A stretch of 64,000 nucleotides of DNA from Larus michahellis (taxonomy: Eukaryota > Chordata > Aves > Charadriiformes > Laridae): NCBI RefSeq assembly GCF_964199755.1, contig NC_133913.1, positions 6,054,201 through 6,118,200 on the forward strand, in the 5' to 3' direction. Both the position numbers and the translations under genes were made by a program. A model generated the notes under the pieces. It was not told the origin of the DNA. It made no database searches and saw only the letters and a program-made list of their open reading frames with translations. Of the stretch, positions 46,143 to 58,990 are shown piece after piece (position 1 is the stretch's first letter; every line of letters begins with the position of its first letter).

Positions 46143-49100
46143 GCCCGGCGGGGAGGCGGCGGGCGGTTTCGCGGCCTGGCTGGCGGCGCGGCTGGAGGCG
46201 CTGGGCCTCGACCGCGCCGTCTACGGCGCCTATATCGAGGGGCTGCTCCGCGGGGAGGAGAGCGACGAGGAGCGGCTGGAGGCGCTGCGCGGCGTCCTGG
46301 CCGCCTGCCTGGTGAGGGCCGGGCCGGGGGGCTCCTCTCACCGGATGGGCCTCCCCGGAGGGAACGGGCGGCCGCGGCCTCGCTGGACCCGGAGGCTCCG
46401 TGTGGGGTTGGCGAGGGGGACGGGCGGGCAGCGCTTCCCTGAAGCATGGGGGTGGATAACAGCCCTCCCCGGGGCGGGGGCCTCTCTGGGCCCTGCAGGT
46501 GCTCGGAGTTTAATTGGGGTTTTTCGTTAGTTGGGGTTTTCTTTGGTGCCGGTTTTGAGGGCGATCGGAAACTCGGGCAGCCGCTGTGGAGCGTGGCCGT
46601 TCGGTGGGGGGAGGAAAGGGTCGCTTTGTATTTGTGCGGAGGCTGCAGGGTTCAGCCTGCGAGCTGGGTAGTGTCTAAATGCGTTTTAAGAAGTGATTTT
46701 TAACGACAGATCCTTCAGAGCGGCCCAGCGGTGGCTGTGTTAGACGGTCAGACAGGCTCCGGCAGGTCTCGTTCCTCACAGCACGGTGTTGTCTTCGAGG
46801 ATCCCTCGGATCAGGCGGGAGCAGGGTCCGTCTCCCGGCTGGGACAGAGATAACCGCGGTGCAGCGCCCGTGGGCAGGGGCTGGAGCTCTCGGGGGTGGG
46901 CAGTGTTGCCTCTGCCCCCCCCCGAAAATAATCTCTGGGAGAGAGTTAGGAGAGGGCAGAAAAGAATTTCTCTTCAATAGTCATCTCCGTTGGGGGGCTG
47001 TACGATTTATACAATATCTGTATCTCAGGATGCTGTATAGATTTTTCGTAGTGTAAAATGTTAAATAGCGAGTGCGTGCAGCTCAGTGGCAATCACTGAT
47101 TTCCTCCAAAAGCACACAGGAGCGCAAAACCCAAAGGGACTTGGTCATTACCATGAGCTTTTTGTTATCACAGGTAACTATATCATGGAATTCCTTCCAT
47201 TCACTGACTGCGTGCCGTTTCAAATTGGTTTTCCTAAAAGATGGAGCACGTCTTCACTCCTTCACTGTCCCTTCTCCCCTCCGCCGCCGGGGCACCGGCA
47301 GTAAGGTGGTTTCTAGAAGAAACGTCCCTGTGCCAGTGTGGCTTTGTGCCTAAAATAGTCAGAGAAGCAAATAGCGCGTCCTGCTGGCGTTAGGGGCAGA
47401 GGAAGACATCTTTGGAAAATGCTGTTCTGAAATAGCTGAGGTTAATTAACTTGCCTGTAATTACCGGACTTGCTTCGTTTCATCACCAAAGGCAGAGCCC
47501 GTGTCGGATCCTTGGCCACGGCAGCTGCAGACTCACGAGCCGGGCTCCGGAGGGACGTAGCGCGGTGGCCATCCCCTGCCCGGCGGTGGGCTGCGTTACG
47601 GGCGGGTCTTTCCCCTTTCCTCTTTAGTGCTGAGTTACCCTCCTCGTGTGCCTCTGCCCAGTGTGAGAACTGGTGTGAGGTTTTCACGTTCACGGAGCTC
47701 TGGGCTGTCTTTGGCCTGTACGTGCTGCACCACAGCCCCATTTCTTCTCTTCGTTTTCTTTTTTGTGTCACGGTCGCAGCTGACTTTGGCTTCACTTGCA
47801 GGTTTGAACTCGGTTTGATTTTTCTGCAATTCTTGTAGCACCTTTTTGCCTCTTGAACCCTCCAACTTTTTAATTACTCTTTTTAGTCAGCGCATTTTTT
47901 TTCTTTATTTGTAGACTCTATGCTTATTTCTTGGCTTACAAGTATCTAAAGGGTGGGTTGAAGGAGGATGGTGCCAGACTCTTTTCAATGGTTCCCAGTG
48001 ACAGGACGAGGGGCAACGGGCACAAGCTGTAACATAGGAAGTTCCGTTCAAATACATGGAAAAACGTCTATGGTGAGGGTGACAGAGCACTGGAACAGGC
48101 TGCCCAGGGAGGGTGTGGAGTCCCCTCTGGAGATTTTCAAGACTCGCCTGGATGCAGCCCTGAGGGATGTGCTCTGGGCGATCCTGCTTTGGCAGGGGAG
48201 TGGGACTAGATGATCTCTAGAGGTCCCTTCCAACTCTGAAGTTTCTGTGATTCTGTATTGACTTTTGAAACAGTCTTTTATTTGGTTAATTTGGGGCCTT
48301 TCTTGCCAAGGTTTTTCTCTTTCTTCCATTCACAAATTCCAGGCCATTTTTTTGTTTGTTTTTGACAACCCTCACAAAAAATAAATTTCAGGCGACCTCT
48401 GCGCTCATGTCCGTGGTTCCTCAATCCTGACAATGTCGTTCATTAGTTCTCTGAGTTTATTAAGATGTAACAATCTCAAATCAAGAAACTTAGAACCAAG
48501 ATCTGTTTCTGTTCACCACTTCTCTTTAAACCAGACAGATGCCCGATCACTTGTATTTTCTACAGCTAATTTTTGTCTGTATTTGCTAACCTCTGAAACA
48601 ACATCGTTTCCTCTTTGTGTGGGGAATGCTGGATGAAGATACTCGGTTGCTGCACCCTCAGCTCTCTGAACTCCGCCGCTGTTACTAGTGTTTGCTCTTA
48701 CACGTGAGCTATCCTTTCGGGATGCAAGGATTGATTCTCCGGCTCCAGGGCTGTTTTTTCATCCTGTTTCTGGGATCGCTACAACTTCTCACGTCTGTGT
48801 TTTCCCCTCGTAGGCCTGTCTCCACCGATACACAAATACCTGGTTGTTTCTTGTTGCGCAAACCCTCACTCGAAGGTTGCGCAGCTCTCTGCCATCATTG
48901 TTACTCTTCTGCTGTTCACTTTCGTTCCCACTTACTGCCATTCCTCTGTCATCACTTGCCTGATTTTATTCCTTCCACACACTGAAACCAGGCGTCCAGG
49001 GAGTATGTCTCTCCCAGCCTTCTCTCCTGGCTTAAGTTGCTCGAAGTTTTGCCAGCCTTGATTCCAGTAGGCCAGTATTCCCCGCGCCCAGGGAGCCCAT

Positions 49101-52100
49101 CCATCGATCCTTTTACTGCGAGTGTTTCTGGCCCTTAAAAACCTTCATGTCTTCTCTGTCCTTGAACCATGCGGGTTTTCATTATCTTTTCATGACTCAG
49201 CTGTGTCTCTGAGAGCTAAAAGGGTTCCTCTCACCGGCACTTGAAATTGTGTTTCCGTGCACATCATCCTCGAGGCTGCTCTGCTCATCCAGCACCTGTT
49301 GCTGTGTCATCTCCTGGGGGGGAGTGGGGTCGGTGGGTTCTTCCAGACCTGAACCACCTGTTCTTGTATCTCGTCTTAGCAGCATCATCCTGTCCTCTGG
49401 ATCTGCTCAGGTTAAAGGCATGGTGACTTCTTAAAATAGAGTCTGATATCAGTGGGAATCGCAAACCCTTTGTCCGTCCGCTGTTTCTCTGTTTGCAGGT
49501 CACCTCCTCTCACAGCCTTGAATATCCCGCGTCCTTGTCCTTGTAGCGTCTCCTCCCCAGCCCAGGGAGCTTATTCTGTCATGTATACGGCCCTGAACTG
49601 TGCTTGGCCGCTCTGTGTGACAGTATTGCTGTGTGTCGGTTCTGCCGTCTGCCCGTTACGTGTGGAATTTTGTGCTTAGCTCTTGTAGGCTCGGGGTGGG
49701 AGGACTTTATTCCGAGTTGCTCTGTATTTGTATTGGAGCAAAAGGTGGAGAGATTTTTGTGGATGTCTTTCCCTCCTCATCATTCCCACAGTTGTGGAGA
49801 ACCCACCTGGTTTTGCTGTCTCCTGTGCAGTTGAGCTTTGCTCTGCTGGGTGAGTAATGTTTTCAGTGACAATCTGTCCTGGAGCTCGAAAGTGCTTTTT
49901 CTAGGTACCTAGTGCCTAAGTTTTCAAGATGAGGATCAGGAACCTGGTGTCTCTTTGGTGTGAAGCCTGTGCTTGTCTTTGAAATGCCAATTGCTGCACA
50001 CCTGGCTGTGAAAGGTGGGCAAAGAGGCAGAGGTCTGGTTCTTATACACCTTTATGAGAAATTATTTTCTAGGCAGTTTATCAGATTTTCTGTCTCTCGG
50101 AGGTAGCTTTTGGCATAGGCAGGGCAGGCGATAGTCAGGGCTAGCAGAACAGCTCTATAAGAGGTCACTGTGGCTTTGCTGCCTGGTTTGTCCCTGTTTG
50201 GGTGCAGCGCTGCTGCCCCAGCAGAGCAGGATGACCGCAGGGATTTGCAGGCAGTGCCGGATCGAGCCTGAGCATCAACACCTGCAGTGCCAAGGTGCAG
50301 GGGAGGGGGATGTCTCAGTCTCAGCTGGCTTGTTCCTCAGGTGTCCCTGGCCGGCTTGTTTCTGTTTGATATCAGCTCTCCTCGAGCCCCTCTGCCTCTC
50401 TCAAGCTATGGGCAAACCTGATTTAGTGTTAATGAGCAAAGTAAATAAAAAAAATATTGAAACTTCCTGCCCATCGTACCCATACGTCTTCCCAGTGACG
50501 TGCTCCTGGCTGTAACTCTTCAAAATGCCTTTCTCTCTTATCAGGGTCGTGTTTCTTGCCTGGATTCAGCTTCTGTAACCTGAACTCACATATGGGGCTA
50601 TTGAACTCACGCTGTCGCTGCGTTTGCTGAGATGTGGTAGAGTAGCGTGTCACCTGTCTACTGCCGGAACTTGAATTCCGGTGTTGATCAGTCCCCTGAG
50701 AAGCTGTACGTAGACACTGGGGAGAGAGCTCGTCATGGTGGGACTCCACAAGTGAAGGATCTGGTGGTGGGAATGCCGTCCCGTTGCTGGTTGGGTGTGT
50801 TTCCGTTCTCCCTGTGTTTTAAAGTGGCAAAGAACAGCGTGAATGCATTCCACTGACACCTCTAGATCGTGGGCAATGCTCCAGGCAGGTCAAGGGAGAC
50901 AAGAATATCCCTGTTGGTGGGAGGAGATGGTCTATCAGTACCACCAAAGTGGTTTCAGCTCCCTGCTGGCCCTGCCCAGGTGTATCTGGTCTACTCTATC
51001 TGCTTTAGTGAGATTGGCCATCGGAGGTGGCCTTTGGGTAGCTTCTCCACAGCCTTACTCAATAGGAGAGGTGGGATTTCTAGAGTGAAGATACCTCGAC
51101 TGCCTTTCTTCAGCGTTCGTAGGGCTGTTGCACCTAGAGAACCTGCCGCTCTGGAACCAGTGTGCGTTGTTAGAGCTCTCCCTTGGGAAAAGGAAACCAC
51201 CGGGGTGATACGGCATCGCCTGGCACGCTGCGGGGCTGTTGGACTGCAGCCTTGACACCTTGTGTGTTTGTGTGACGGGTCAAGGCTGTCTCTAGGTCTG
51301 AGCTGTGTCAACAAGTAAGTGCATCGCGTGACTGGTATCTTCCCAGATTAACCAAAGTCCTGAGTGTGAATTTAACAAGATTTCATGTGCAAAGCTGTGA
51401 GCTTATCGCTGGGTGTTCAGATTCTTTGCAGCTGGTGCTTTTCATATTTGATTCATGCTTGTTTAAAGCAGACCAACTTTGTTCCAAGACTGAGAAGTCT
51501 CTTTTCCCTTACTAGGAAGAAGATCTCTTAAACGATGTTTGCAGGGAAGTAGTGGAGAAGTGGTCTGAATCTCAGATTGTTGACGCCAAAGAGAAAAAAG
51601 AAGGTAGTGTCGCTGCTCGCTGTGCCTTTCCTCGGGGTATGAGTAATTTGCAGGGCCTTGCCAAGATGAGGACTGTGTGTTGGTCCCGTTAGGAGTTAAA
51701 ACCAACGCTGCTGATACGTTTGCAGATCTGACGTGTTTCTTGTTGCCATTGCTGCTTATTCGCTGTTTTGTCTTGAAATATGAAATGAGTAGTTTCACTT
51801 CTGGCTGTCCCCTTGCATTCTGCTGCTCGTTGGGTTCATGATCCTGCAGAGGAAGAGCTCGTTTATTTTTTTTTTTTCTGTAGGATTTTTAAAATTTCCT
51901 TTCGCAAAACACTTGGGCTTTCCCTCTGTCAAATGCTAACGATGGAGCGATGGCAGCTAGCGCAGTTGTTAGGGTATAAAATGCCCATGCTACTCCAGTT
52001 GACGCTAGGTTGGAAATCAAGTGTTTCTATACTACTAAACCGCACGCGTGAGAGCGGTGCTGCCCCTTCTGCTGCCCCTTGCCCCAGGAGAAGGTCCCAG

Positions 52101-55100
52101 GACACATCAGGAAAGCATCTTTCTTTTCCTCTTTCAAAATCTTCTCTTAAAACTGTCCTTTTTTTTCCGTAAATGCTTGTGGGGGGGGGAAGCTCTGTGG
52201 GGCTGCTGCTATAGTGATGCTGCTCCTTTCCCAGTCACGGGTGTAGCCCCACCGTTTCTTTGTACTCTCTGAATTCACCCCTCGTCCTCAGCTGTCGGCT
52301 CGGAAGCCAAGAGCTTCGTCTTGTGCTTGCTCATCGGGGAGGCTTGTTCTGGTCGTTGAGTAGAGCTCTGGAGCCCAATGAAGTCATAGCGCTGGAAAGA
52401 TTTTGCTGGTTTAAGCATACTGCATGGATCAATTACTAATCTTCCATCTGCAGGGGCCTAACCGTAGCCCGAGACAATGTAACATCCCTTTTGGCTAAAT
52501 CCTGCTTTTTGTTTGCTTTGCGTTTTTTTGTTGGTTCTGGTTGCACACGGAATATTGTCACTGACCGATGCCATTCGAGAAATAGTGAGCCCTTACCGTG
52601 AGGCCTGTGTTTATGTAGCACTTTTCTTGCCCAGACCTCAGCAGCTCACAAATACCACTCACCTCCTCTTTATAGAAGCACGCAGCAGTCCAGCGGCTTT
52701 CCCCAAAAATTCCCTGAAGCCTGTCCTTGGCCTAACCGTGCCTTTGGCTGGGGACAGGGGAAAGTTATGCTCTTCTCTGCATTAAATACAGTAAATCCGT
52801 CTTTTGGGGACAAGTAATTGGAATTGCCGGAGCTGCGGCTGGACTCCTGCTCCTACCATCAGTGACCCCCAGGGAGTTTTCTTACTTGTCACGGAAAGAA
52901 GGCAGCAGTTTGTGCCTAGGTTGTTAGAAATGCAAGGATTTAATTATTTCACTGAGGTTCCATAAAAGGATAGATCCCCAACGAAGTCAATAGCTACTTA
53001 GAATAATAGAATCCCGAGGATAAGTGACTAACAAACTAAAAAAAGTTGGCTGTCAAAACCCCAATATCGTTTTAAGAAAGGGGCAGCAGAACTCCAATGT
53101 TAAAAGGTGAATCAGTGGTTCGTTCCCTAGCTAGGTAGAAGAGAAAGAGCGTTAAACCAATCTGTCACTTTGGGTTTTCAGAATTTCTATTTAAGTACGT
53201 GGTTAAACGAACTTAGCCTCTTTTAAGCAGAAGATAATGTAATTTGGAGTAAAATGGATTTTCATTAGCGAGAGTCTTAGTGATTTCAAAGTCTCATTGT
53301 GAAACCTCCCTTGCTCCTGGAAAAAAATAGCGTCTGATTGTGGCTGCGTGCAGCACAGGGCAACTCCTCCTGCGAGGAGAGGCCGGTGTCACATCCCCCA
53401 TCGGATGCCGCGCTGGCCTGAGCCGCCGCCTTGGTGGCTCCTCAGCAGCTCCTGCTCCCGCAGTCCTCAGATGGAACTCCCAAGCCGGCTGGCTTGCTGC
53501 GCTGTGTGCTGACGGCACCACTGCTGACCTTTGAGAGGGCTCTTGGCAGGAGAGTGGGGGGTATTTTGGGGTGAGATGCCTCCCTTTACCTCGGCGCACT
53601 TGTCCCCAGCGACATCTGCAGCCTGTGACAGTGGGATGGTGCCTGTTGGGGACTGTGGATGTAGGAAGCAGCAGCGTGTGGCATCTGCCAGCTGGGACTT
53701 TGCTGCCGTGGCTGCAGGGACTGACCGATGCTCTGACTCTTCTTGCCAGATGAGCTCCAGGCCATCGCCAGCATGATGGAGAAGCAGGCCAGGATTGTGG
53801 TGAAGCCGAAGGAGGTCTCCCAGGAAGAGAAGCAAAGGAAAGCTGCTCTCCTGGCCCAGTATGCCAATGTGACGGATGAGGAGGAATATCCTTTTCCTGA
53901 CCCAGTCAAGATTCAGTGCTTTGAAGGACAGTATTTATTAAAAATCTCCCAAAACGCCTTTCCAGCTTGGCAGTGCCTAGTGGGGAGACTTGGAGAAACT
54001 TTTCAATCTTTTCAAAAGCATGGACGCTCCTAGTTCGTGGAGTGCCGTGAGCAGATGCTCCTTCGAGTGCGTTTCTCTGCCCTTTCCGCACTCTCCCCAC
54101 CGAGGCGTGCTCGGCTGGCTGGGGTTTGCCCAGCCCAGGTGCGTTGCAGAAGAGGAGTGAATCACCTCCCGGTAACTCTGTGCACGGTAGCTAGTGTATT
54201 TCACCTCTTGCTTGCTTTCTGACGAGAAATCTGCTGAAAAGATCCTCTTTAGAGTGGGAGAGTTACAGTTACCTCCTCCTTGTGCTGAAGAACAAGCTCT
54301 TCCTTGAAGAGCAAAGTTGAAGAGGAGGGAATCGTACCTGCGCTCGAGCAGCAGGAGGGTGCTGAACACGCGCTTTGTGCTCGCCTATGCCTCCGTTGCC
54401 TGCGTTAGTTTTTAGCTTCTTCCTTATGGCTTGATAAAGTTGTTATTTGACATGTTTTGAGGTTAGTGTCATTGTTCATTACTGGTGTCCGTATTTCCTT
54501 AATTGTCTCACTGGCGAGGATGAACAGGATGGATCGATTGCGACCGCAGTACATATTGGATCGGAAAAATGTATCCTTCGAATTCTCAGTGACCCAGGCT
54601 TTTTGGTGAGTTTCCCAGCCTTCCGTATCCGTGTTGCTACTCCCTGTTTCTTTAGGGCACCTTTTAAGTTTGGTGGTTCATTTTTCTTTCCATGTAACCT
54701 GACCTTGCTCGTAATGCCGGTTAGAAGTCCATCTGCTCCCGGCCCCATGTGCACAGCCGAGACTGATCCCGTTGTTCTCTTTTTCTCTCCTCCATTCCTT
54801 CCTTCCCTCTTCCACCCTCTCAGAAGCTTCACAGAACATGCTATTACAGATAATTCTCCCAGAACTTCAGCTTAATGTTAACTGGTGTCCAGAGAGGTAA
54901 ATCATATTCAGGAATTATTAAAAGTGCAACTGAAACAAAAGTACTGTGAAAAGGCCATCTAGTCCAACCCCCTGCAGTGAGCAGGGACATCTGTAACTAG
55001 ATCAGGTCGCTCAGAGCCGCATCCAGCCTGGCCTTGAATGTCTCCAGGGATGGGGCCTCCACCCCCTCTCTGGGCAACCTGGGCCAGTGTCTCACCACCC

Positions 55101-55771
55101 TCAGTGGAAAGAACTTCTTCCTAATGGCTCATCTAACCCGCCCTGCTGTAGTTTAAACCCTTTCCCCTCATCCCATGGCTCCCCTCCCTGATCCAGAGTC
55201 CCTCCCCAGCTTTCCTGGAGCCCCTTTAGGGACTGGAAGGGGCTCCAAGGTCTCCCCGGAGCCTTCTCTTCCCCAGGCTGAACCCCCCCAGCTCTCTCAG
55301 CCTGTCCCCACAGCAGAGGGGCTCCAGCCCTCCCAGCATCTCCGGGGCCTCCTCTGGCCCTGCTCCAACAGCTCCGTGTCCTTCTTTTCTATTTGTAAAA
55401 ACAGATTCCTTTTTCTTTCTCCATTCCCAAACTCCTTACCTGCTTGGGGAGGGAGCCGAAGCGGGAGTGTGAAGGGGGAGGCGGAATAAAGGCGGTGTCT
55501 AGTTTTGAGCTCTGAAATCTGACTGCAGAGCAGAAGCTGCGTGGCTTCAGCCAGAGCGTTGCCTGCCCTTAACATTCCGCCAGCGCTGTTCCGAAACACC
55601 AACGTGGAGGATGTCTTGAATGCCAGGAAGCTGGAACGGGAGCTGCTGCGAGATGAGTTCCAGAAGAAAAAAGAGCAAGATAAGCTCCAGCGCGAGAAGG
55701 ATAAGCTGGCCAAGCAGGAGCGGAAGGAAAAGGAGAAGAAAAGGACACAAAAAGGCGAGCGGAAGCGATAG
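46135..55771 (+). CDS. CCDC43: CCDC43, coiled-coil domain protein 43 (complete, 5 exons, 215 aa)
   Basis: Small conserved protein of poorly known function. Exons: 46135-46311, 51516-51603, 53750-53885, 54512-54570, 55584-55771 (TAG 55769-55771). Phases sum to exactly 216 codons; human CCDC43 is 224 aa. Exon 1 encodes '[20 protein letters not shown]' and '[11 protein letters not shown]' (a PWI-like N-terminal fold); exon 2 '[17 protein letters not shown]'; exon 3 '[20 protein letters not shown]' and '[10 protein letters not shown]'; exon 4 an acidic linker ending HIGSEK; exon 5 '[20 protein letters not shown]' and a long charged coiled coil ending [11 protein letters not shown]. Introns 3 and 4 fit U12-type consensus, intron 3 being AT-AC. 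The start ATG has A at -3 and G at +4. Human CCDC43 reads Leu where the exon 4/5 junction gives Ser here. Confidence 0.95.
47933..48257 (+). mobile_element. CR1 3'-end fragment in CCDC43 intron 1
   Basis: About 325 bp nearly identical to 9471-9796, starting in 'acaagtatctaaagggtggg' and ending 'gtttctgtgattctgtattg'. I count only a few mismatches over the shared part, including the frameshifted 'atggaaaaacgtctatggtg' segment. Confidence 0.95.
53886..54511 (+). other. CCDC43: CCDC43 intron 3, U12-type AT-AC intron
   Basis: There is no GT at the end of exon 3. The coding frame ends GAGGA at 53885 and is followed by ATATCCTT, the canonical U12 AT-AC donor. The 3' end reads TTCCTTAAT (54495-54503), one base from the TTCCTTAAC branch consensus, then TTGTCTCAC with acceptor AC at 54510-54511. 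Splicing there restores the reading frame (phase 2) into 'DGEDEQDG...HIGSEK', matching the conserved acidic linker. Confidence 0.85.
54571..55583 (+). other. CCDC43: CCDC43 intron 4, U12-type GT-AG intron
   Basis: The donor is GTATCCTT (54571-54578), the canonical U12 GT-AG donor. Near the 3' end CCCTTAAC (55566-55573) matches the U12 branch site, 11 nt from the acceptor AG (55582-55583), with no long polypyrimidine tract. A CR1 in opposite orientation sits inside the intron. Confidence 0.85.
54948..55392 (-). mobile_element. CR1 fragment in CCDC43 intron 4
   Basis: The plus strand shows the reverse complement of a CR1 3' half: 'aaaggccatctagtccaacc', 'ccagggatggggcctccacc', 'ctgggcaacctgggccagtg' and 'agccttctcttccccaggct'. 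It is antisense to CCDC43 and 5'-truncated. Confidence 0.9.
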
Positions 55772-57055
55772 CTGGGGTTTTGCAGTTGGACTGTCAAGGG
55801 TTAAAATTAAGAATAAGGTGTGTGTTTAAAAAGCAGCAGAAATTCTGGGCACGTGGCTGGCGAGTGGTTCTTTGGAAACGTTTCCTTTTTTTTTTTTTCC
55901 CCCTTTTTTTTTTTTGTTTAAATAGCAAAAAAGAAATTTGAAGCACCTCCTAAACTCGAAGCGTGCCATGTGCTTGTGCTGTCAAATGTCCCAGTCGGTT
56001 ATTGTGGCCAGTGTCTGTACCAAAGAACGGTGAAGTGATTATGTCCGTGTTTTAAATTGATCGGGTTTGTTTTTTTTTTTTTTTTTTTACTTCTAACCAC
56101 TTCAAGCAAAGCAAAACAAGATGTTGGAGACAGCTTCCATGCTGGCCGCGTCCTCCCACCGGCCTTGGTTTGCAGCGACGGTGTGTTCTGATGTGAGAAC
56201 ATCGCCGAGCCCCTTTCTGGCCTGTAATTAAGCACATGCTGCTGCAGGGCGAACGTGAATTTATTTACACTAGCCTTGAAAAATGTATTTGCAAATACAT
56301 GTATTATGCTGCCCAGAACAACACTATGTCTTCGTTCTGGCTGAGCTGAGAGCGCAGGGTTCGGAGCTGAGCTCAGCGAGGGCGAGTGCTGCTCTGCAGC
56401 AAGGAAACGCGATGAAATATAGATGAGTTGCAGCTACGAGACTGCACCACCCACGGGCTCTCGGCAGGGGAAAGGCCGTGCTGATTTGAGCGGTGGCGAA
56501 TCGGTCAAGGCCTTACGCTGTTTTAAGACTTGATGCCGGTAGCTGGAAAATGGTGCTCCCCGATGTTTCGTGTGGGTGAATGTCGACTGTTATTTCTGTG
56601 GCGGTTGCCAGGGCGGGTGCATTACCGCAGGCGCAGCGGCTGTAGGCAGTTGGGGTGTGCTGGGTTCACAGGCCGGTTGCTCTCAGCGGGTGCAGCTGCA
56701 AGTGGGAGCTGCCTGTAGGGGCTGAATGCTCTCCTGCCTCCAAAGGCCTCGTTACCTGCTGTTTCCAGCTGGTTTTGTGACAGAACACTTAATTTCTGTA
56801 AACTGAGAATGAAGGAGGTCCTGCAGCGCTTTCGGGGGTGCGGGAGGAACCGGGGTGCCTCGCTCCTGCGCTGCTTTGTGCTCTGGCCGCCGTGTTCGCT
56901 GGCGAGGTGCGCTCCGGGCAGCACCTTCCCCATCGCCTGCTTTCAGCACCCGATCAAAGGGTTGTGCCTCCTGTTGAACCAGCTGCTGCGAGTGTGAGTA
57001 TCCAACCGCTTTATCTTTGGACTTGAATAATAAAATTGGTTGGCCAAGAAGTGGG
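55772..57055 (+). other. CCDC43: CCDC43 3' UTR with AATAAA at 57029-57034
   Basis: From the TAG stop to just past the AATAAA at 57029-57034 (aataataaaattgg), the first good hexamer downstream. The UTR holds several long T-runs (55888-55900, 55906-55915 and 56069-56088). The 1.28-kb length is inferred from the signal only. Confidence 0.65.
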
Positions 57056-58199
57056 TGTCTGTGTGTCTGAGTGAGCGGCGCGGTGGGGGACTCCCCGCAG
57101 ACCGGTCCTGCCTCCTCGCTTTCCCCTTACCCAGCAGCGCTGTCTCCCAGGGCTGACTTGCTGCCATGGTGCTGGTCCTCGTTTGTTCCCACCTCGTTTC
57201 CTGAGGCTGCAGTGCCTCCCTTCGCCTCTTCCCTCTCCTGTGCTTGTTCCCGGCCCAGCCTGGGGTGCTGCGGTGGATCCTGGCTGCAGCGTTGCCTTTC
57301 GGGGTGGCTTGAGGCTGGGTGAGGGCACTGAGCCGTGGGCTCAGCACCCCCTGCCTGAAGCAGCCGTGGCCACACGCAGGTTTGAGGAAGCTGCTGGTGG
57401 TCCAGGGCCATCTCACATGCTTCCCCTTGTACTTCAGGTCCTCTGGCAGCAGCAGCAGGTGGTGGGAAGGAGTCTTCCCCACATTCCTAAGCTGGGCACC
57501 AAGAGCTCTCTGACCTGGTACTCAACTTCCCCAAACCTCTGCTTCCACCTGGGAAGCAAGCTGAGGGCAGGGGCTGCTCCCCTGCATGGATGCTGGCATA
57601 CCAGAGCCTCTTACAGCTCCTTGAGACCTTTGGTTGTGAAGGTCCAGACGCCGTAAAGGCTGCGTTCACCTCCTTGTGACCCTCTGCCCACCACCCAGCT
57701 CAGGAGCCAGAGGAAGAACACAAGGCTACACACTAAGTGCCAAGACATACACACTCAATAGCAGGGTGTATGAGTTAAGAAGGGCGCAGTCAGGAGTGCA
57801 CCCTCTCAGTCACCCCCTGCACGCACAGACCAGCAGAGGGTGAGTGTTGTGTCTGGCCAGCCCAGACGTCACTCCCAGTTAAGAAAGGCCCTTTGAGGGA
57901 GAGGGAACCAGGAGCAGAGGGAAGGTCCAGCCCGACGTTTTTCGGCTGAAACACCCTGGGGCAGAGCAGGAGCACCGCACCAAGGCGGCTGCAGTGGGCT
58001 GTAGTCTTGTGGAAACCCACCAACCCCAAATCTGCTGCAGCTGAAGGGCTCGAGCTGCCCCTTGGCCACGAGCCCATTTCACCACAGCTTGGAGCCCGCA
58101 GAGCTGCTGTCACCCAGGGCCACCCTTTGCTGATTCAGTGCCCAGAGCAGACGCTGCCCCTGGAGAGCTGAATGCTGACACTGGGCTGGCACTTGGGAT
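57056..58199. other. Intergenic DNA between the CCDC43 and MEIOC 3' ends
   Basis: No exon or recognisable repeat seen. The short open frames carry no domain. Confidence 0.45.
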
Positions 58200-58617
58200 A
58201 TCACAGAATGGTAGGGTTGGCAGGGCCCTCTGGAGATCATCCCCTCCAACTCCTGGCCAGAGCAGGGTCACCCAGAGCAGGTGGCACAGGAACGCGGCCA
58301 GGCGGGGTTGGAATGTCTCCAGAGACGGAGACTCCCCCACCTCTCTGGGCAGCCTGTGCCAGGGCTCTGCCACCCTCACAGCAAAGAAGTTCCTCCTCTT
58401 GTTGAGGTGGAACTTCCCATGGGCAAGTTTGTGCCCATTACCCCTTGTCCTGTCCCCGGGCACCACTGAGAAGAGCCTGGCCCCATCCTCCTGACACCCC
58501 CCCTTTCAGTATTTATCAGCGTTGATAAGATCCCCCCTCAGCCGTCTTTTTTCCAGACTGAAGAGACCCAAATCCCTCAGCCTTTCTTCATCAGAGAGGT
58601 GTTCCAGTCCCCTCAGC
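58200..58617 (-). mobile_element. CR1 fragment, intergenic
   Basis: Closely matches the copy at 34960-35380: starts (3' end) at 'tcacagaatggtagggttgg' and runs through the 'gagacggagactcccccacc' block to 'ttccagtcccctcagcatc'. The minus strand encodes '[20 protein letters not shown]'. Confidence 0.93.
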
Positions 58618-58990
58618 ATCACAATATTCAGGAGTGCATTACTGGCCTCAGCACCAAGAAATTTATAGAATAGGAATAAATACTCCAGAGCAACTCCTAA
58701 GGTTTCTAGTGCAGATACTGCAACGATGGCACAAGCTTTCTCTGACAGTATGGAGCTTCTAACTAATGAGATACAGGGGAAAAAAAAATCCACCACTTTG
58801 GCTTCACTGCAGTGATACAATTTTCCCTTGGTTTGTCTAAAGTCACAGTCATTTCTCTCTCCAAGACAGTACTTTCAGTCTCACCACTGCTTTACAGCTC
58901 TGTGAGGGATGCACTCCTCCTGCCCGAACTAACTAAACATTGCTCCAGGCAGATTCTCCGGATTTTGGCCTAACTGAAGTGAATCCTACT

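Noticed and set aside
46106-46315. Out-of-frame 69-codon open frame overlapping CCDC43 exon 1
   Set aside because: Its ATG sits inside the NRF1 motif in weak context and is probably upstream of or at the transcription start. The product is an Arg/Trp-rich shadow of the real frame.
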